Assembly (NCBI RefSeq): GCF_000499385.1
Contig: NW_013651690.1
Coordinates: forward strand, 62,001 to 126,000
DNA length: 64,000 nucleotides
Reading direction: 5' to 3'
DNA from: Eimeria necatrix
Taxonomy: Eukaryota; Apicomplexa; Conoidasida; Eucoccidiorida; Eimeriidae
The translations under genes and the position numbers were made by a program. Of this stretch, positions 1 through 12,774 are shown one piece after another; the first letter of the stretch is position 1, and the number at the start of each line of letters is the position of its first letter. The notes beneath the pieces were generated by a model. The model was not told the origin of the DNA, made no database searches, and saw only the letters and a program-made list of their open reading frames with translations.

Positions 1-483
1 ACCTGCTAGCAGCTCTGTTGTCAATTTATTCTAAGTATTTGATTGAACCATGAGTTCAGCTCCATCAGTGACGAGAAAGAAACTCGTTTATCTGTGCTGC
101 CGACTCAAGACATAGTACCTGAGACTATGCACGTAAGAGTGACGAACTCTCTTTAAACTGGCGGCCATCATTCTTTTTTTCTCTTTTACTGCACAACTCG
201 TTGCGGCTTCTAGTGAGTATCACTGGCCTTGGGAGTAACTCGTGCTTTCCACGAAGGAATGCTGAGTATTTGAGTATCTGAGGAGAACCGCATCAAGTGA
301 CTCCAGCCCTTGAACAGCAGCGTCTGAAAGTTCCCTTCCAATTCTGTGGCGCGGCCTCTTTCGAGAAGCTCCTCAGGGTCTGCAACTGCCCTGGGAGTAA
401 CTCCAAGAGTGCAGACTCTTTCTGAACTACCGAGGCGCCTCTGGTGAACGCGATAGTGTGAATATGGCAGCAAATGATACACA
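1..483. other. Upstream region of the helicase gene
   Basis: No supported gene is seen here. Short open frames on both strands lack recognisable domains. This is probably the 5' untranslated and promoter region of the helicase that starts at 484. No clear core promoter motif is visible. Confidence 0.4.
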
Positions 484-3400
484 ATGGATCGACGGAAACC
501 TTACGAGGCGTCCAACCCTCTGTGTGGAACCCAGAAACCGCAGCTACCTTCAGTTTCGGGGCCAGCATCGGGGAAGGCAGCTCGCTGGCTGCTTGGGAGG
601 ATCAAGGACGGCTCCCAAAGGGCTTTACTGCTCCAGCAGACGCCCTGTATAGCACAGAGTTTGGTAGGTGCCCCCATTCCGCAGTCAGAAAGACCCGGGG
701 GAGCCTCGTTCCCTTTTGGAAGGGCAGCGCCGGTCTCCTGTGGAGACCGGGGCAATGGAAACGCGCCGCAGTGGAGCCGTGTACAACAATCACTGTCAAG
801 GCCTCCATCCACGCAAGGAGAAGAACTACACTCGGAGCCACACAGTGCACGCATCCCCTTGAGGTCTTCTGAAGCCCCTCCACGGTCCGTCTCGTCGAGT
901 TACACTCAAGCAGCAGCCAGCTATACCCAAGACAGATTACGGGACCAGAGAGAGGCCAGTCGGCTGGCCGCTACAGCCTTACAGGCACAGGCTCCATCAG
1001 ACGCTGTGAAGGTGCCTTACGGATCTCAAGGGGACTTGACGCTAAAGGAGACTCGGGGATTTCGTCAGGGAGGTGTCAACGGGCCATGCCAGGGCGCCGC
1101 CTTGAGTCCGCCTCAGGCTGCTGCCAGTCTGTCGAGCTCTTCATCAGGTTATCAGGGACTCAGAGCCATTAAAAGTCATCTAAAAGATCCATGGGAATCA
1201 ACCAGTTCCGTTTCAAAACAAAAAGAAACAGAGAAACTGGCGAGGCTGGTTGTCCGCACAGCTCTGCCCTCCCACTGGCAGCAGCATCAGCAGCTGCACG
1301 AAGAGCAGCGGAAGCACCAGCAAGAGCCTCAGCCCCAACAGAGAGAGCACGAACAACAGCAGCATCAACAGCACCTGCACGAGGAACAGAAAGCATGTGA
1401 GCTGGAGTGCCAGTACCGCATTCAGCAACAAGCTATGCCCTACCAACGGCAACACCAACAGCATGAGGAAGAGCAACCAATCGAGCGCCAAGGGGATCAC
1501 TTGGGTCAGCATCTACAAGAGCGTCAACACCACAGAAACCAAGTGCGCTGCGAGCAATCGCAACAGCAGCACCACCAGCAACAGCACCAACAACGGCCGC
1601 ACCAGCAGCACCAGCAGCACCAACAGCAACAGGCAACACAGCAGCATCAGCAACGTGAGCAGCAGCAAACACAGCAGGAACATCAACAAGAGGAGCGGAA
1701 GCATCTTGTGCAGCGCCACCATGCGCTCAGTCAAGGATTTGATGTGGGCTCCAGGCAAAACGCTGATGCTGAGCAGTCGGCAGAAGCTTCAGCATTTGCA
1801 TTTCTTGCCAGAAACTCAGATTTCAGTCGCCCTCCACATGCTACCTTGAGCAGCAGCAACTCGTACGGGGGTTTCTCATGTCTAGAAGTCTACCCTCAAA
1901 TAGTTCCTGTTGTGGAGCCTCCCGCAAGGGCTACAGGACGGGCGAGCCTTCCTCAAGGACAGATGCTACAGGAGCAACAACCCACCACTGAAAACAGCGA
2001 ATTGCCGGCTGAGCTGCATGCAGTGACTTGGCAGCCATATTCATTAAATCGTGAGTGCCCTTTGAATCAGAGCGGGGTCTCTGCAGGGAAACCAACTGCG
2101 ACTTCAACTGCCAACGATGCTATTGAGCCCAGGATAACGTGGCTGCAGCAACAGCCCAAGGAGGATAATGCGGGGCAATTTCCCGCGGCCCTTGAGGTGT
2201 CCACCGCTGCAGCGATTCAACGTAGCCCCTCTTCATATGGCAGCGAACCTCAACTCATTCCGCACCATGGTGCCTTGTTTGGAACACTGTCCCCAGAACA
2301 AAGAGCTGTCGTCACTGCACCTCCACAAAGCAGTGTTTGCGTGCTGGCGGGGCCAGGAGCAGGTACGTTCTTTCCATTCTTACGAGTGATTGCCATTCTT
2401 AGTGCAGCAGAGTTAGCATTGTGTGGGAGCCTGGCTCTTTCACATTCTCGTACTCTTTTTAGAGCGGCATGCGTGGCTGCATGTACAGTGCATACTGGGA
2501 TAGCTGCAGAGGAGGCCAGTGTTTCTTGAGTAAAATTTTTTCTCCTGTGTGGGAGATGGGGAAATGGATGTGCTGATAGGCAAGACCACTACCATAACTG
2601 CCCGCATCGTCCGCCTGCTACTTGAAGGACATCGGCCTCTAGCAGCATTAACATTTACCAAAAAAAGCGCGACAGAACTCGAACGGCGGATACGTGGAGG
2701 ACTGGAAGGGGTGCTCAGGGACAGGAGCTCTCCAGCCTGCTCGTCTTTTCCGTCTGTTGGTGAAATAGGCGAGAAGGACTTGTTCGTGGGAACGTTTCAT
2801 TCGTTTTTTATGAAGCTCCTAAAGAGCCATGGAGCTCAAGTAGGGGTCCCATGCACCTTCAGGGTGATGGGGCAGTTTCAGCAGCTTGCACTGCTCCGCA
2901 GCCTTATTGAGCGAGAAAAAAGGGCAGAGGCGCAGCGCCGAGGGGTCCCCGGTGTGAAGGCAATTAGTACAACACTGTGCAGCAATCCTGGAGACCCTCA
3001 TGTCTCCAGTGACGAGAATGAATGCTATTCGGATGACGAAAGAGACGTACAAGAATCAAGTTTTCAAACGACAGGCATGGGGGGCTTCAGCTCCACTGGT
3101 AAAGAAGCAGATGAACTGCGAAAACGCATCCGCTGCATGAAGTTCATCCCCGAACTGCTGGAACGAGAACGCGCTGCAGGCTCTGTGCTGTATCGTCTGT
3201 TTTGTGAGTACGCGAAACACCTGAAGGAGCAACAGCCACCTCTGCTGGACTTTGCTGATTTAACTGTCAAGACTCTTAAGCTGTTGGAGCGGCAGGACAC
3301 ACGAGCTGAACTGGGAGCTCTTTGGCCCTACTTGGTTGTCGATGAATTCCAAGACACAAACAGCAACCAGTTCAAGTTCATTTGTCTAATGGCTCTGCAG

Positions 3401-5965
3401 CGGCCCCCGAACCCAAGCACTCTCCCTGCAGCTCTTGGGGCCCAGCGTCTCTTCCCCACCAGGCGGCATCCAGGGGGCGTGACAGTTGTGGGAGATGATG
3501 ATCAGTCTATCTATAAGTGGAGAGGCACGCACACTGGTGTAGGTTGGGCCCACAGTCATGCTGTCGCGCCCGCGCAACGCGTCTACTCTAGCAAGTTAGT
3601 TGACGCGTCCCCCAGACAACGCACAACGCTTTGGAGCCACTCCGTCCATTTTTTATGTTTGTGTTCGCGCAGATATTTCATGAGTTCAGGCGCAATTTCC
3701 CAGAGTACAAGGAATTTTTTCTTGCTTGTAACTACCGTTCTGTACCTTCTGTGGTGCGTCATAGTCTGTCTCTAGTCAGTTTTAATTGGCCATTTCGCAT
3801 TCGCAAGGCACTGTACTCTGTTTACGAGTCGAGAAAGATGGATCCCAGAGGAAACTTTTGTGCTGAAACCACCGATGACGCTGCAGCTCCTTGTGACGAC
3901 ACTGATTGGGCCTCTACGTCCACTAAGAGTACAAGAAATTTGAAAGGCCACGTGCACGGCGCTTTCCTCCCGTCTCAAAGCCTGGAGGCACAGTACATCT
4001 TACGTTATATTCTGTGTTTGAAACAGCACCACAGCCTACGCTGGGACGACTTCGCTATCCTCTGTCGTACGAATAGCGCCTTAATTGACATCCAGAACCT
4101 ACTAACGAGCCCCCGGATACAGCGTGCAGCTTGTGCGGCTTCTGCCGTCTTCTCCACAAATGAAGCTCGTGGGGCTGTGGAAGACAGCAAACATTACGCA
4201 GGGATCGGGGACCCGAACAAGCCTGCAGACCCAGCTGTGATGTTTCCTGCTGCAAATCTAGCTGAGTTGGAACTGCCTGCTGGGGGTCTTCCTATTTCTA
4301 GCACAAGCTCGAAGAGAGCCGGAGGGGCGGAGATCTTCCTTCGCCCGGACGCAATAGATCTTCTTTGTTACCTTCGCTTGGCAGTAGACCCTCACCATGA
4401 TCCCTCTTTTATTAGAGTGTTGAATAAGCCACCTCGCCGCATTGGGCCGAAGACATTGCTGGCTCTGAAACGCATTCAAAACTCCCTGAATGGCACAATA
4501 GCCGGGACAGCAGATATCGCGCGCGCCTTCGTGGAAATGCCGTGGCAAGGTTTGCCCTGGGGTGCACAGAGCGGATTTCAGGAATCCCCCGTGACTGCTT
4601 CTCTCTTTGATGCCATGTGTGGTGTTCTGCGAGCCGCTGGGATGAAAGATGAAGTGCCTGAAGTCCACCTCACGAACCAATCCGCGGCAGAAGTGGAGGC
4701 TGCACGTCTGCGCTCGAACCAGCTAGAGGCTCTCGCGTCATTCGTCAAATCTATCCAGAAGCTCCATTCAATGTCTAAAAGCTCTGATTCCGTGAAGACA
4801 GTGCTCGAATACACACTTGGGCCGCTAGGAATGGGCGCTTTTTTTGCTCATAAACGGCTTGTGCACCGTTCGCGGAATGCTGGGCAAGCAGCAGGTGAAG
4901 GCACCACCGAAGTCCCGGTACAGTCGGAGAAGGAAACCCTTCATCCATCGCTTCCCGAAGTTTCTCAAACGAAAAGCCCCACGACAGACTTTGCACGGGC
5001 AAAGACGCGTCGAAACAAGAGGAAAGCAGCCTCTGTCCCTGAAATAGAGAGAACTGAAGATTCCATGGGAAAACCTACTGGGGTAGAAGCGTCCTTACGA
5101 GATCTCTCAAAGCTATACGGATCGGAAACATTTGCAGATGTGCTTGGGTTACTGCGAGCAGTCGAGGCGTATGCTCCTAACTGGCAGCAGGTGACAGCCG
5201 CAGATTGCATTAAAAGGCTGCTCCGAGATGCGGACTCTGGGCGGTTTGTTCAGCAAAAGGTTACAAATGCAGTAACACTCTCTACGATCCACCAGGCCAA
5301 AGGACTGGAGTGGAAGGTCGTCATTGTTGCAAGAGCTAACGACGGGTAAGCTCACCTTCAGTACTCTTTCTAACTCAGCGCATTAGACGCCTCTACACAG
5401 CTAGCCACAATTTTTGGAAAGCACAAGAAGAAGTGCATTCACCCTCGTCGGCTGCCGAATGCGTAGCGTTTATCTATTGTAATAAAGGCGTGTTTTAATG
5501 TATAGGTGCGCCGTTACATTCGAAGATCCATGCCCTCTTATGCGATGCAGGACTTTGCCAATGGGCGTTGGTGGCAGCCAGCCGCTAGCGGACTACGTTG
5601 CACGTTTGCTCTCGAGCTTCGCTGCGGAGCAGCCGAAGCCTGAGGCTCTGCAGCACGCAGAAGCAACGGTTATTAGACAAGCATCGGGAAACGAACAGCA
5701 TTTCCATCTCATGGAGGAACGCAGGGTTTGCTACGTTGCCCTTACTCGAGCCAGACAGTTCTTACTCCTTACAGCTCCCCTGGCAGACAAAACCAACCAC
5801 CCCTTGAATCCTTCGCGTTTTTTCAAAGAGGCTGGCCTTGTATCAGTGTGGCAGGCGCCAATGCCTTCTGCTGGTGCTAGAGCAAAATCTGACAAAAACA
5901 GCTCGAGCCTGAAAACTGCCATGGAGAGCGGTGAAGGCAGAAATAAGCTTGACAGCTTCACATAA
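484..5965 (+). CDS. UvrD/PcrA-type superfamily 1A DNA helicase, four exons
   Basis: This is a 3'-5' DNA-unwinding ATPase of the UvrD/PcrA/Srs2 family, expected to act in nuclear or organellar DNA repair. The exons are 484-2362, 2580-3538, 3673-5345 and 5506-5965; all junction phases agree, giving about 1656 residues. Helicase motifs appear in order: Q motif (LSPEQRAVV), Walker A AGPGAGKT formed across intron 1, motif Ia TFTKKSATELERRI, motif II DEFQDTNSNQF, motif III GDDDQSIYKWRG, motif IV region ACNYRS, motif V TIHQAKGLEW and motif VI EERRVCYVALTRAR. The spacing from WRG to FPE across intron 2 equals that of E. coli UvrD. About 600 residues precede the helicase core, including a Gln/His-rich stretch at nt 1260-1740 made of CAG/CAC codons; this tail is unrelated to bacterial UvrD and typical of Eimeria proteins. 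The start is the first in-frame ATG. Subcellular location cannot be read. Confidence 0.93.
1260..1740 (+). repeat. CAG/CAC-rich coding repeat (poly-Gln/His)
   Basis: This imperfect CAG/CAA/CAC tract lies inside helicase exon 1 and encodes mixed Gln, His and Glu. It is a homopolymeric amino-acid repeat of the kind common in Eimeria. It keeps the reading frame and ends well before the helicase Q motif. Confidence 0.85.
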
Positions 5966-6166
5966 CGAGCCGACGTACACAGCAAGAAAAACTGAACGCG
6001 GCTCCATTTTCGTTCGCGTGTCCAGGCGCCTCATTTGACAAACTCAAACAACCTCACCTCATGCTTCCTGTACTCATTTGTCTCAGGCAGCAGATGCATG
6101 CTCCTGATTAGTCATTGCGAGTATGCTCTGCCTGCAGTACTGTATATTTGCCTGTGAGGCTGATGA

Positions 6167-6732
6167 CTACCCCCTAGACTGCTGTTCAAACAGTCGGCGG
6201 TCAGTGCAATCATAAATTGGCAGCGAGAGGTCTTCATTGACCGCGTTATGGACACGGCACACCCATAACACAAAATCCTTCTGGGATGCAATTGACGGAG
6301 GATTAAACTGAATAATTGGGATGAAGGCGTCTCTGCATACATGGCAGGGGTAGAAGAGCGTGAAACCCAATAGCCAGCTCAGCATCGTTCTTTGGACCAA
6401 TTTGCTCTGCGCAACAAAAACAGGGCAGAGAGATAAGCCAGTTCTCAATGTAACGAAGCAGAAATGGTCCAGACGCTGCCGGGGAAGCGGCGAGCGGTGA
6501 GAGCAAGCTCGTACGGTTTATCACAAGCATATCGGTGCCGGCATCTGTTTGTTGGATCCTGTTCAGGAATACTCACAGGTTTATCTGGGAATTGTGCTGC
6601 CGCTGCATGCAGCACTTTCCATGAAGCCCGGCCCATCTGCTCCCTACTCGGCGGCAATATCAGACTATCTGGCCGTTTGCCTTGACTCGGCATTTCAGCG
6701 CAAGGACAGCCAGCTGGCTTCCTCCGCTCCAT
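6167..6732 (-). CDS. Erv1/ALR-type FAD-dependent sulfhydryl oxidase, two exons
   Basis: Erv1/ALR enzymes re-oxidise Mia40-type substrates in the mitochondrial intermembrane space, passing electrons from a CxxC pair to FAD. Exon 1 is 6732-6577 and exon 2 is 6406-6167, joined in phase 0 at a GTGAGT donor, for about 131 residues. Visible motifs are GRASWKVLHAAAAQFPDKP (the WxxxH FAD site), the active pair YPCHVC, and WVCRVHNAVN (the HNxVN FAD site). The 18 residues between DKP and YPC after splicing match human ALR exactly. Near the N-terminus a Cys-Pro-Cys could act as a shuttle disulfide, but it is CxC rather than the CxxC of yeast and human. The gene is convergent with the helicase, with about 200 bp between stop codons. 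Further 5' exons are possible. Confidence 0.88.
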
Positions 6733-7306
6733 TTGGAATGAAAGTGCAAGAGTATTGTATGTCCCGGAACAAATAAATCGGCTTCATTTAGAGAGCTCAA
6801 GTCCATGGTTTGTGAGTGAAGCTTGAAGGCTGTACTAACGGCATCGATGCTGTGGCGGAAATCGCCGCCGAATCTGCATCTTGTGGGCAATTTCATCAAA
6901 AGCCTCCTAAAGTTTAGTTAGAAGTTACGAAGTTAAATTCTATTCGCTTGACAAAGCCACTAACAAGCAGGTGCGGATCATTAGTTTGGGGGGCCCACAT
7001 GCGTGCCAGGTTTCGGATGCAGGCTACGGTTATTGGCTTGCTGTAGTATCTTGAAATCCCAAATATTCTTCTGTATCATTCGTACTGTTCTGTAATGATC
7101 AAAACGATTTGTACCCACACATTGCCTATATTAAGTGCTTGGCAACTAAGCACGGCGGGCAGGATATCGACAGGTCTTGGAGAACAGGACAAGGAGCTTC
7201 CCCATAGAAACACTGGTACAAAGCAACAACACCCACTGTCTGGAAACTCATGGAGAATCTGGCTTAGTTGTAATATCAAGGGCCGTGCCTCGTACCCACG
7301 CCAGCG

Positions 7307-7858
7307 ATGTTGCCTTCGTCGGCGTTCAGGTGTTACCCCTGGCGCTCCCCAGACCCAGCACTATGTTTAACACGCTGGACCTCATACCCGTTGAGCAGAG
7401 GATGGAAATCAAGGCGGATTGGCAGGGCTCAATGGGCAAATTTCGCCCAAATGAGGGGTATGGCTGTCTTGACTGCTCCACAAATTCAGCGGAATGCGTG
7501 GGCCAACGCCTCTCTTATCGGCCGTGGGACAGCTGTCTTGCCCTTCAGAAGATGTAATTCGACACTCCCAGCAACGTCAGGTGGCTCCCCACCACCTGAG
7601 TTGCAAAATCACATCCAGGCGCGGCCATCGGGGGTTGACACTTCTCTGTCGAAACAAGAACAGAAAGCTTTGGGAGCATCGCGCCTGCGGGTCATAGAAC
7701 TTGACCTTAACAGCATGGAAATGCAAAGGAAAAAAATAATTCGGAGAAATAATTTTTTTGGAGTCAGTCGGCAGCTGAACCAACGCTACTTCAGACGCTC
7801 ACAGGCACATAGACAGCCGCCGAGTCCACTACAGAGCCCTGTCAATTGCATATTTTGA
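7307..7858 (+). other. Possible 5' exon (targeting region) of DHODH
   Basis: An open frame of 183 codons lies just upstream of the first secure DHODH exon. It is basic and Arg-rich near its end, which would suit a mitochondrial leader, but no domain is recognisable. The donor that would join it in phase 0 to the exon at 7972 is not convincing. It may be leader-coding or untranslated. Confidence 0.3.
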
Positions 7859-7971
7859 ATACATCCATATATTAAAAGCCCACGAAGCATATCGAACGCT
7901 GCTCCTGGCTAATAATGATGAAATGGCGTAAGTAGTAAGCTGTTGTGGGCGTTTCTGACGGGGTGCTGCAG

Positions 7972-10900
7972 AAACTCTTACTGTGCTTTATCGTGGCTGG
8001 AGGCGTGTTGATGTACTTGGTGTATGCGGCGGCAGATGTCACTTCGGGGTTCCTTCGTCATATGGACGGTCTGTTGGAGGTAATGTACGGACTTCTGCCT
8101 GAGAATTTTCCAGACCCAGAGTTTGCTCATGATATGGTTATGTGGCTAGCTGCCAAGGGATACTTGCCATATGATCTGGAACGGTGAGCGGTGATGCTTA
8201 TTTAGTTTTTCACCGTGTCTATGTACACGTAGGACGCCGACTAATTAGATATGCTGCAGGAACTCAGTGCAGTTGGTTTTCCTGCGTCGCGTGACGATTG
8301 TATATCGCTGAGATGACGTTCCGTTAGGTAATATGGTTGTGGGTCCGTTGCCGCGCCACCACTCACGGCAAGCTATGAAATTCCACTTTTATTTGTATGA
8401 CTGCAACTCCCACTTATTTGCCAGGTCGGTTTTAGGTTCCACAATGCGTGAAAAGTTTCATGGTGTGGGGTGCACCGATCGTTCTGCAAAATTCACACGT
8501 GGCGCAACTGCCATGGCATGGAATTCCCTGTGCCTTCATGGTGATGTGTTTTTGTGTAGGGATGATCCTGAACTGAGCGTCAACATCAAGGGCCTGACCT
8601 TCCACACACCAGTAGGACTAGCTGCAGGGTTCGATAAGGACGCTGAAGCCCCACTGAACTTTTGCAAGTACGATTGCTACAATCACCATTCGCTAACAGG
8701 CCCTGCGCTGTTATGCGTCGCAAGTAGTAGACTACTAGAAGTGGTAGATAATTACCGCGCTTTTATGCCTGGTGGTAGATGAAAGGACATGGTCGTCCTC
8801 TTTTCGTGGGGTCAGCTTACGCTGTGACAGGTATCGCCGAGCTAGTCAAATATCCGTGGTTGCAGGATGGGATTTGGTTTTGTGGAAGTTGGAACCATCA
8901 CTCCGAAGCCTCAACTAGGAAACCCGAAACCCCGCATATTTCGTCTGGCAAAAGACCATGCAATCATAAATCGTTGTGGTTTCAACAGGTGCGCGACCAC
9001 CAAGCAAATGTGGCAGCAAATTTTACAAGAATGGATGGCGTAGATAGCAACTTAGAAAGTAGAGCATGCTTACACTTCGTTGTATTTTGCAGCGCTGGAT
9101 TGGATGTTGTGGAGCCTCGCCTGGAAAAGGTCTCAAGGGATCGATGGCACGATCGTCTTGAGCGACATTGCGTTCTTGGTGTTAACATAGGTGAGCAGGG
9201 CTGTGGTGGTGAATTTTTCTGTGACTCAGATGCGATTTGCAGCTTGGGCGGTTTGCACATTGAGAGTTAGTTCCCGTGGCAAGTGCACGGTTCCTTGCTC
9301 AGGCAAAAATAAAGACACAGTGAATGCAGAAGATGATATTCGTGAAGGCGTGAAGCGTGTTGGCCGGTTCGCTGACTATTTGGTTATTAATTTGAGCTCT
9401 CCCAACACAAAGGGCTTGCGGACGCTTCAGCAACGCGAGCACTTACGGAGCATCATCACTGCTGCTCAAAACGAACTTGAAAAGCTGGAAGAACGCGACC
9501 GCGCACAGCGGGAACGGGATGGCCACTCAAATCCAAGGGAGGAAGAGGAAGCCGCGTCGTCAGACAGCGTCACGCACAAAGCCGAACAATTCTTTCCTAC
9601 CCAGACTGGCAAGCGCCCGCTGTTGTTTGTTAAAATAGCGGTACGAGTACTCACGGTAATAAGGAAAGAACTGTCCCGAGTTGAAGGGGTTGAACCAATT
9701 CACTACATGCGCTTCTGAGAGGGCAACAAATGGCGTACATTGGCGCCGAGGTTAGACGTTCTACACGCCGCATTGGAACTTAACGCAAAATTCGCCGACT
9801 GCACGGCAGTCATCGAGTTTCGCTGGTTTTTGAATTGCTCGGATATTTCTCTTCTGTTGGTGCGCACGCTGCGTTACAGCCAGACCTGACGGATGAAGAG
9901 AAGCGGGACATTGCTGATGTGGTAAGGTCAACTCCAGGTCTATAAAGTGCATGGAATGTTGCCACGGATCAGTCATTTGCAGCGCTATTTGGTGCTTCAG
10001 TGTGGCCAAAAGCTTGTAAATTCCAGTAACTCACTGCAACTGAGATTGAGAGGATGCATCACGCTTCATTGCATGTCACTTTGCCAATTTGGGCAGGCAC
10101 TGGAGACTGGGCTAGATGGGCTTATTGTAACGAACACCACGGTGAGTATTTTGCTCTCATTGTTTCATGAGCCGTGCGGCTTGACGCGCGCTCCTCCATG
10201 CCCGTGTTAATAAGTGGGACATTGCCAATTGCTTCCATGATACTTTTGTCAGGCTGCATTTTACCATGCTAGGATGGCTGTGGAGGGCGACTACTGTTTC
10301 TCATTATCGGCCAAGCTATTTCTGCTGCACCAGATTGTGGTATCGGTGCTTACAGATCCAACGGCCGGAATCGCTGAAGAGCGAAAGCAAGCACGAAACA
10401 GGAGGCCTTAGTGGCCGGCCCTTGAAAGCCATGTCAACCAAGTGCGTCTCCGATATGTACAAGATGACCAATGGTCAAGTCGCTATCATTGCGGTAAGTA
10501 TCTCTCAAAAGAATGCATCTCTCTCTTCCTAGTCGCCTCCTATATCGGTAGGAGGCGCCCTGTACACGGAACATACTTTAGCAAGTGTGAGGCGGTGGGT
10601 GCTACTTGTCACAGAGTGGAGGCATCGAGACGGGGCTGGATGCGTACAAGCGAATTAGGGCAGGGGCAAGCGCAGTTGAAGTGTACACATCCATGGTATG
10701 AAGAAAATCTGCCCTTATTCAAGGTGTGCCACGGAATAGTTATCCTCATTGATATAGGGCATTCGAGTTTCCAGTTGGCCAACTGTTGCATGTCAGATCT
10801 ACCGTGGCCCTATAGTGGCCCGACGTGTCAAGGATGAGCTCTTGAATATTTTGAACCAAGCAGGCAAGTTTCAAGTCTCGCCTCACTTCTCATTTGCTCT

Positions 10901-11100
10901 AGTCAAAGCTGGCATTTCCTATTTCAGTTGCACCACTGGTAAATGGCGCTCGCCGAGCGGAAGCTACAGGGAAACCTTCCTTTGCTGTTCAGTGTTGCTT
11001 GTCGGAGCTGTTCACAGGCATCTACAATGTACAAGATGCCATCGGACTGGACCACCGGCCGCCGAAGAAAAAACGTGTTCGGAAGCCAACTTTTGATTAG
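7972..11100 (+). CDS. DHODH: Dihydroorotate dehydrogenase, class 2 (mitochondrial), 11 exons seen
   Basis: This FMN enzyme oxidises dihydroorotate to orotate in pyrimidine synthesis and passes electrons to ubiquinone at the inner mitochondrial membrane. Exons are 7972-8183, 8560-8667, 8866-8988, 9093-9190, 9303-9640, 9880-9921, 10097-10141, 10356-10493, 10615-10695, 10797-10863 and 11018-11100. All phases agree and give 444 residues plus an unresolved 5' end. It begins with a membrane segment ([20 protein letters not shown]) and an amphipathic quinone-site helix. Core motifs are [48 protein letters not shown] with the catalytic-loop Ser, IVTNTT, ETGGLSG and [12 protein letters not shown] charged insertion of about 50 residues lies near nt 9480-9600. 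The tail ends in a run of Lys/Arg. The intron after 10863 begins with GC. Confidence 0.95.
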
Positions 11101-12636
11101 ATGTAAGGGCATGTGAAATGTTTACATAATTCGGAGTACTCGAACACGACAGCGATTGCGTCATTTTGTGCTTCTGGGATACAAAGCCGACGGTTTGCCG
11201 CTAACCGTAGGCCAGCCTCTGAGTGTGCCGGTGGAATGTGGTGTTAGATTCTGTAGCTTTGAGCTGGCAGATTCACGTTGTTCTACCCCTACTTGTGAAG
11301 ATGATGGAGACTGCTGCCAGGCCTTAATGTTTTCAGGAGGGACATGAAGCGAACTTTTGAATGGACAGCCAAAGGGAGCCCCCACATCTATGTTGTTCCG
11401 TTACACCGTAGTTGGGCAATGTGTTGCCCACAAAGTGACTTGCAGAATGCAAGCAGAACATACCTCTCTTCCATTGCAAGGGTTTTTGCGCAGCAGTTTG
11501 AGAATTATCCGCGCAGAGGCAGCACCACGATTACAGAAAGCAGGGAAGTGCTGGTATAAAAGCACACTAGCGCAACTGGAGAAGAATAGATAGGCTAATG
11601 GATGCATTAGAGGCAGCTCATTCGGCATAGGCTGATTACACAACAAGTACTGGTGCGCGCTTAGCTGCCTACGTGCACAAACAGCTCAGCAACCGTCTCC
11701 AGCACATTACGGTGTTCCTTTCGTCGAGGGGTGCTAAAAGCCCTGCATAAGAAGCACGAGCTGGAAATAGCGGGCAGTTTGGTCGGCGGAAATGCTTTTT
11801 GGGCGCAAACGAGCTGCCAGCTTGAGCCGCCGTGGCTTCATTTTCTTGTGGAATGTGCCGAACAGAAAGGGTTATCCAAAACAGTCCATTATCTAGATGA
11901 GCTTGTGTCTAATCTAAGGGGTAAAAGAAAGGCAGGTAGACGAGTACTCCTTTGATGCTTGTTCATTCTGCGGTAGTTTTTACGTAGTGGAATGGGACTT
12001 TCCGTGCACTCTGAATGCTAAGGCTCTGTTTGAATAGCTGAAGTGAGCTTGGTACACCAAGAACTGGAAATGCCTCAACTCATTAGCAGCGTTCCGAAAG
12101 CTCGTAATGCCAGTTCATTCCTTCTACTGAACCATGCACGTCTACACGCCTTGCTTTTTTTATCTGAGACTAGGTAGAAGCCTCTCAAGGTAATCCATTG
12201 CTCTGGGGTATTCTGTGAACTTCACATGTGACAAATCTGTCTAGAGATAAGTGGCCTAAGTCATTGGACGTACACTTGTACATGTGTAGGTGTTGAGTTC
12301 AGGAGAACTGGAGCAATTTTCGTTCCCCTCTTTATGCCGGTCTTACGCCAGCGCCATTCAAGTGGTCAGCTGCCTGTTCCATGGTGTCCATTGCCAAAGC
12401 CAACGATGCAGCAGTTTCAGTAATTAAAATTTTCCCATCAGCCTAAATTAATTGACGGGCAATGTGGCATTGTTAATGTACCAGTGTATGGGGGTAATTA
12501 GCGTGTTCATATGCTGTAGGATCGAAGCTTTTGTCCCACAGACTATGAACAGTGAGCGCACGCCCAGCACCCTGTGAATTTCAAAGAAAGCGGAGAGCCT
12601 GGTCGATTTTAACAGCACTTTTTGCAATATTTTTCT
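11101..12636. other. Intergenic region, no supported gene
   Basis: This stretch follows the DHODH stop codon. Short frames at 11357-11593 and 11731-11955 (+) have no recognisable domain and no convincing splice partners. Part of it may be DHODH 3' untranslated sequence. Confidence 0.35.
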
Positions 12637-12774
12637 CTAAAGAGAAGCAAACAGGCCGCTGTTTGGTGAAGAGGAAGATGAATTAGCATCATTGGTAGCC
12701 TTCCCCTCTTCCCCCCACTGAACCCACACTAGCAGCTTCTGTCCCACATGCTCGTGCCTTGCCTCCAAGTCCAC
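12637..12774 (-). CDS. Possible C-terminal exon of an unidentified protein
   Basis: The reverse strand has an acceptor-like CACAG followed by 45 codons ending in a TAG stop at 12637. The peptide is hydrophilic with a short Ser run near its end. No upstream exon could be joined with confidence, so this may be the last exon of a reverse-strand gene or chance. Confidence 0.25.
   Translation of the reverse strand: MDLEARHEHVGQKLLVWVQWGEEGKATNDANSSSSSPNSGLFASL

Noticed and set aside
8779..9270. 163-codon continuous frame as a separate protein
   Set aside because: It overlaps two DHODH exons and is correct only for the second; the first is read in another frame that gives the conserved TITPKPQ segment.
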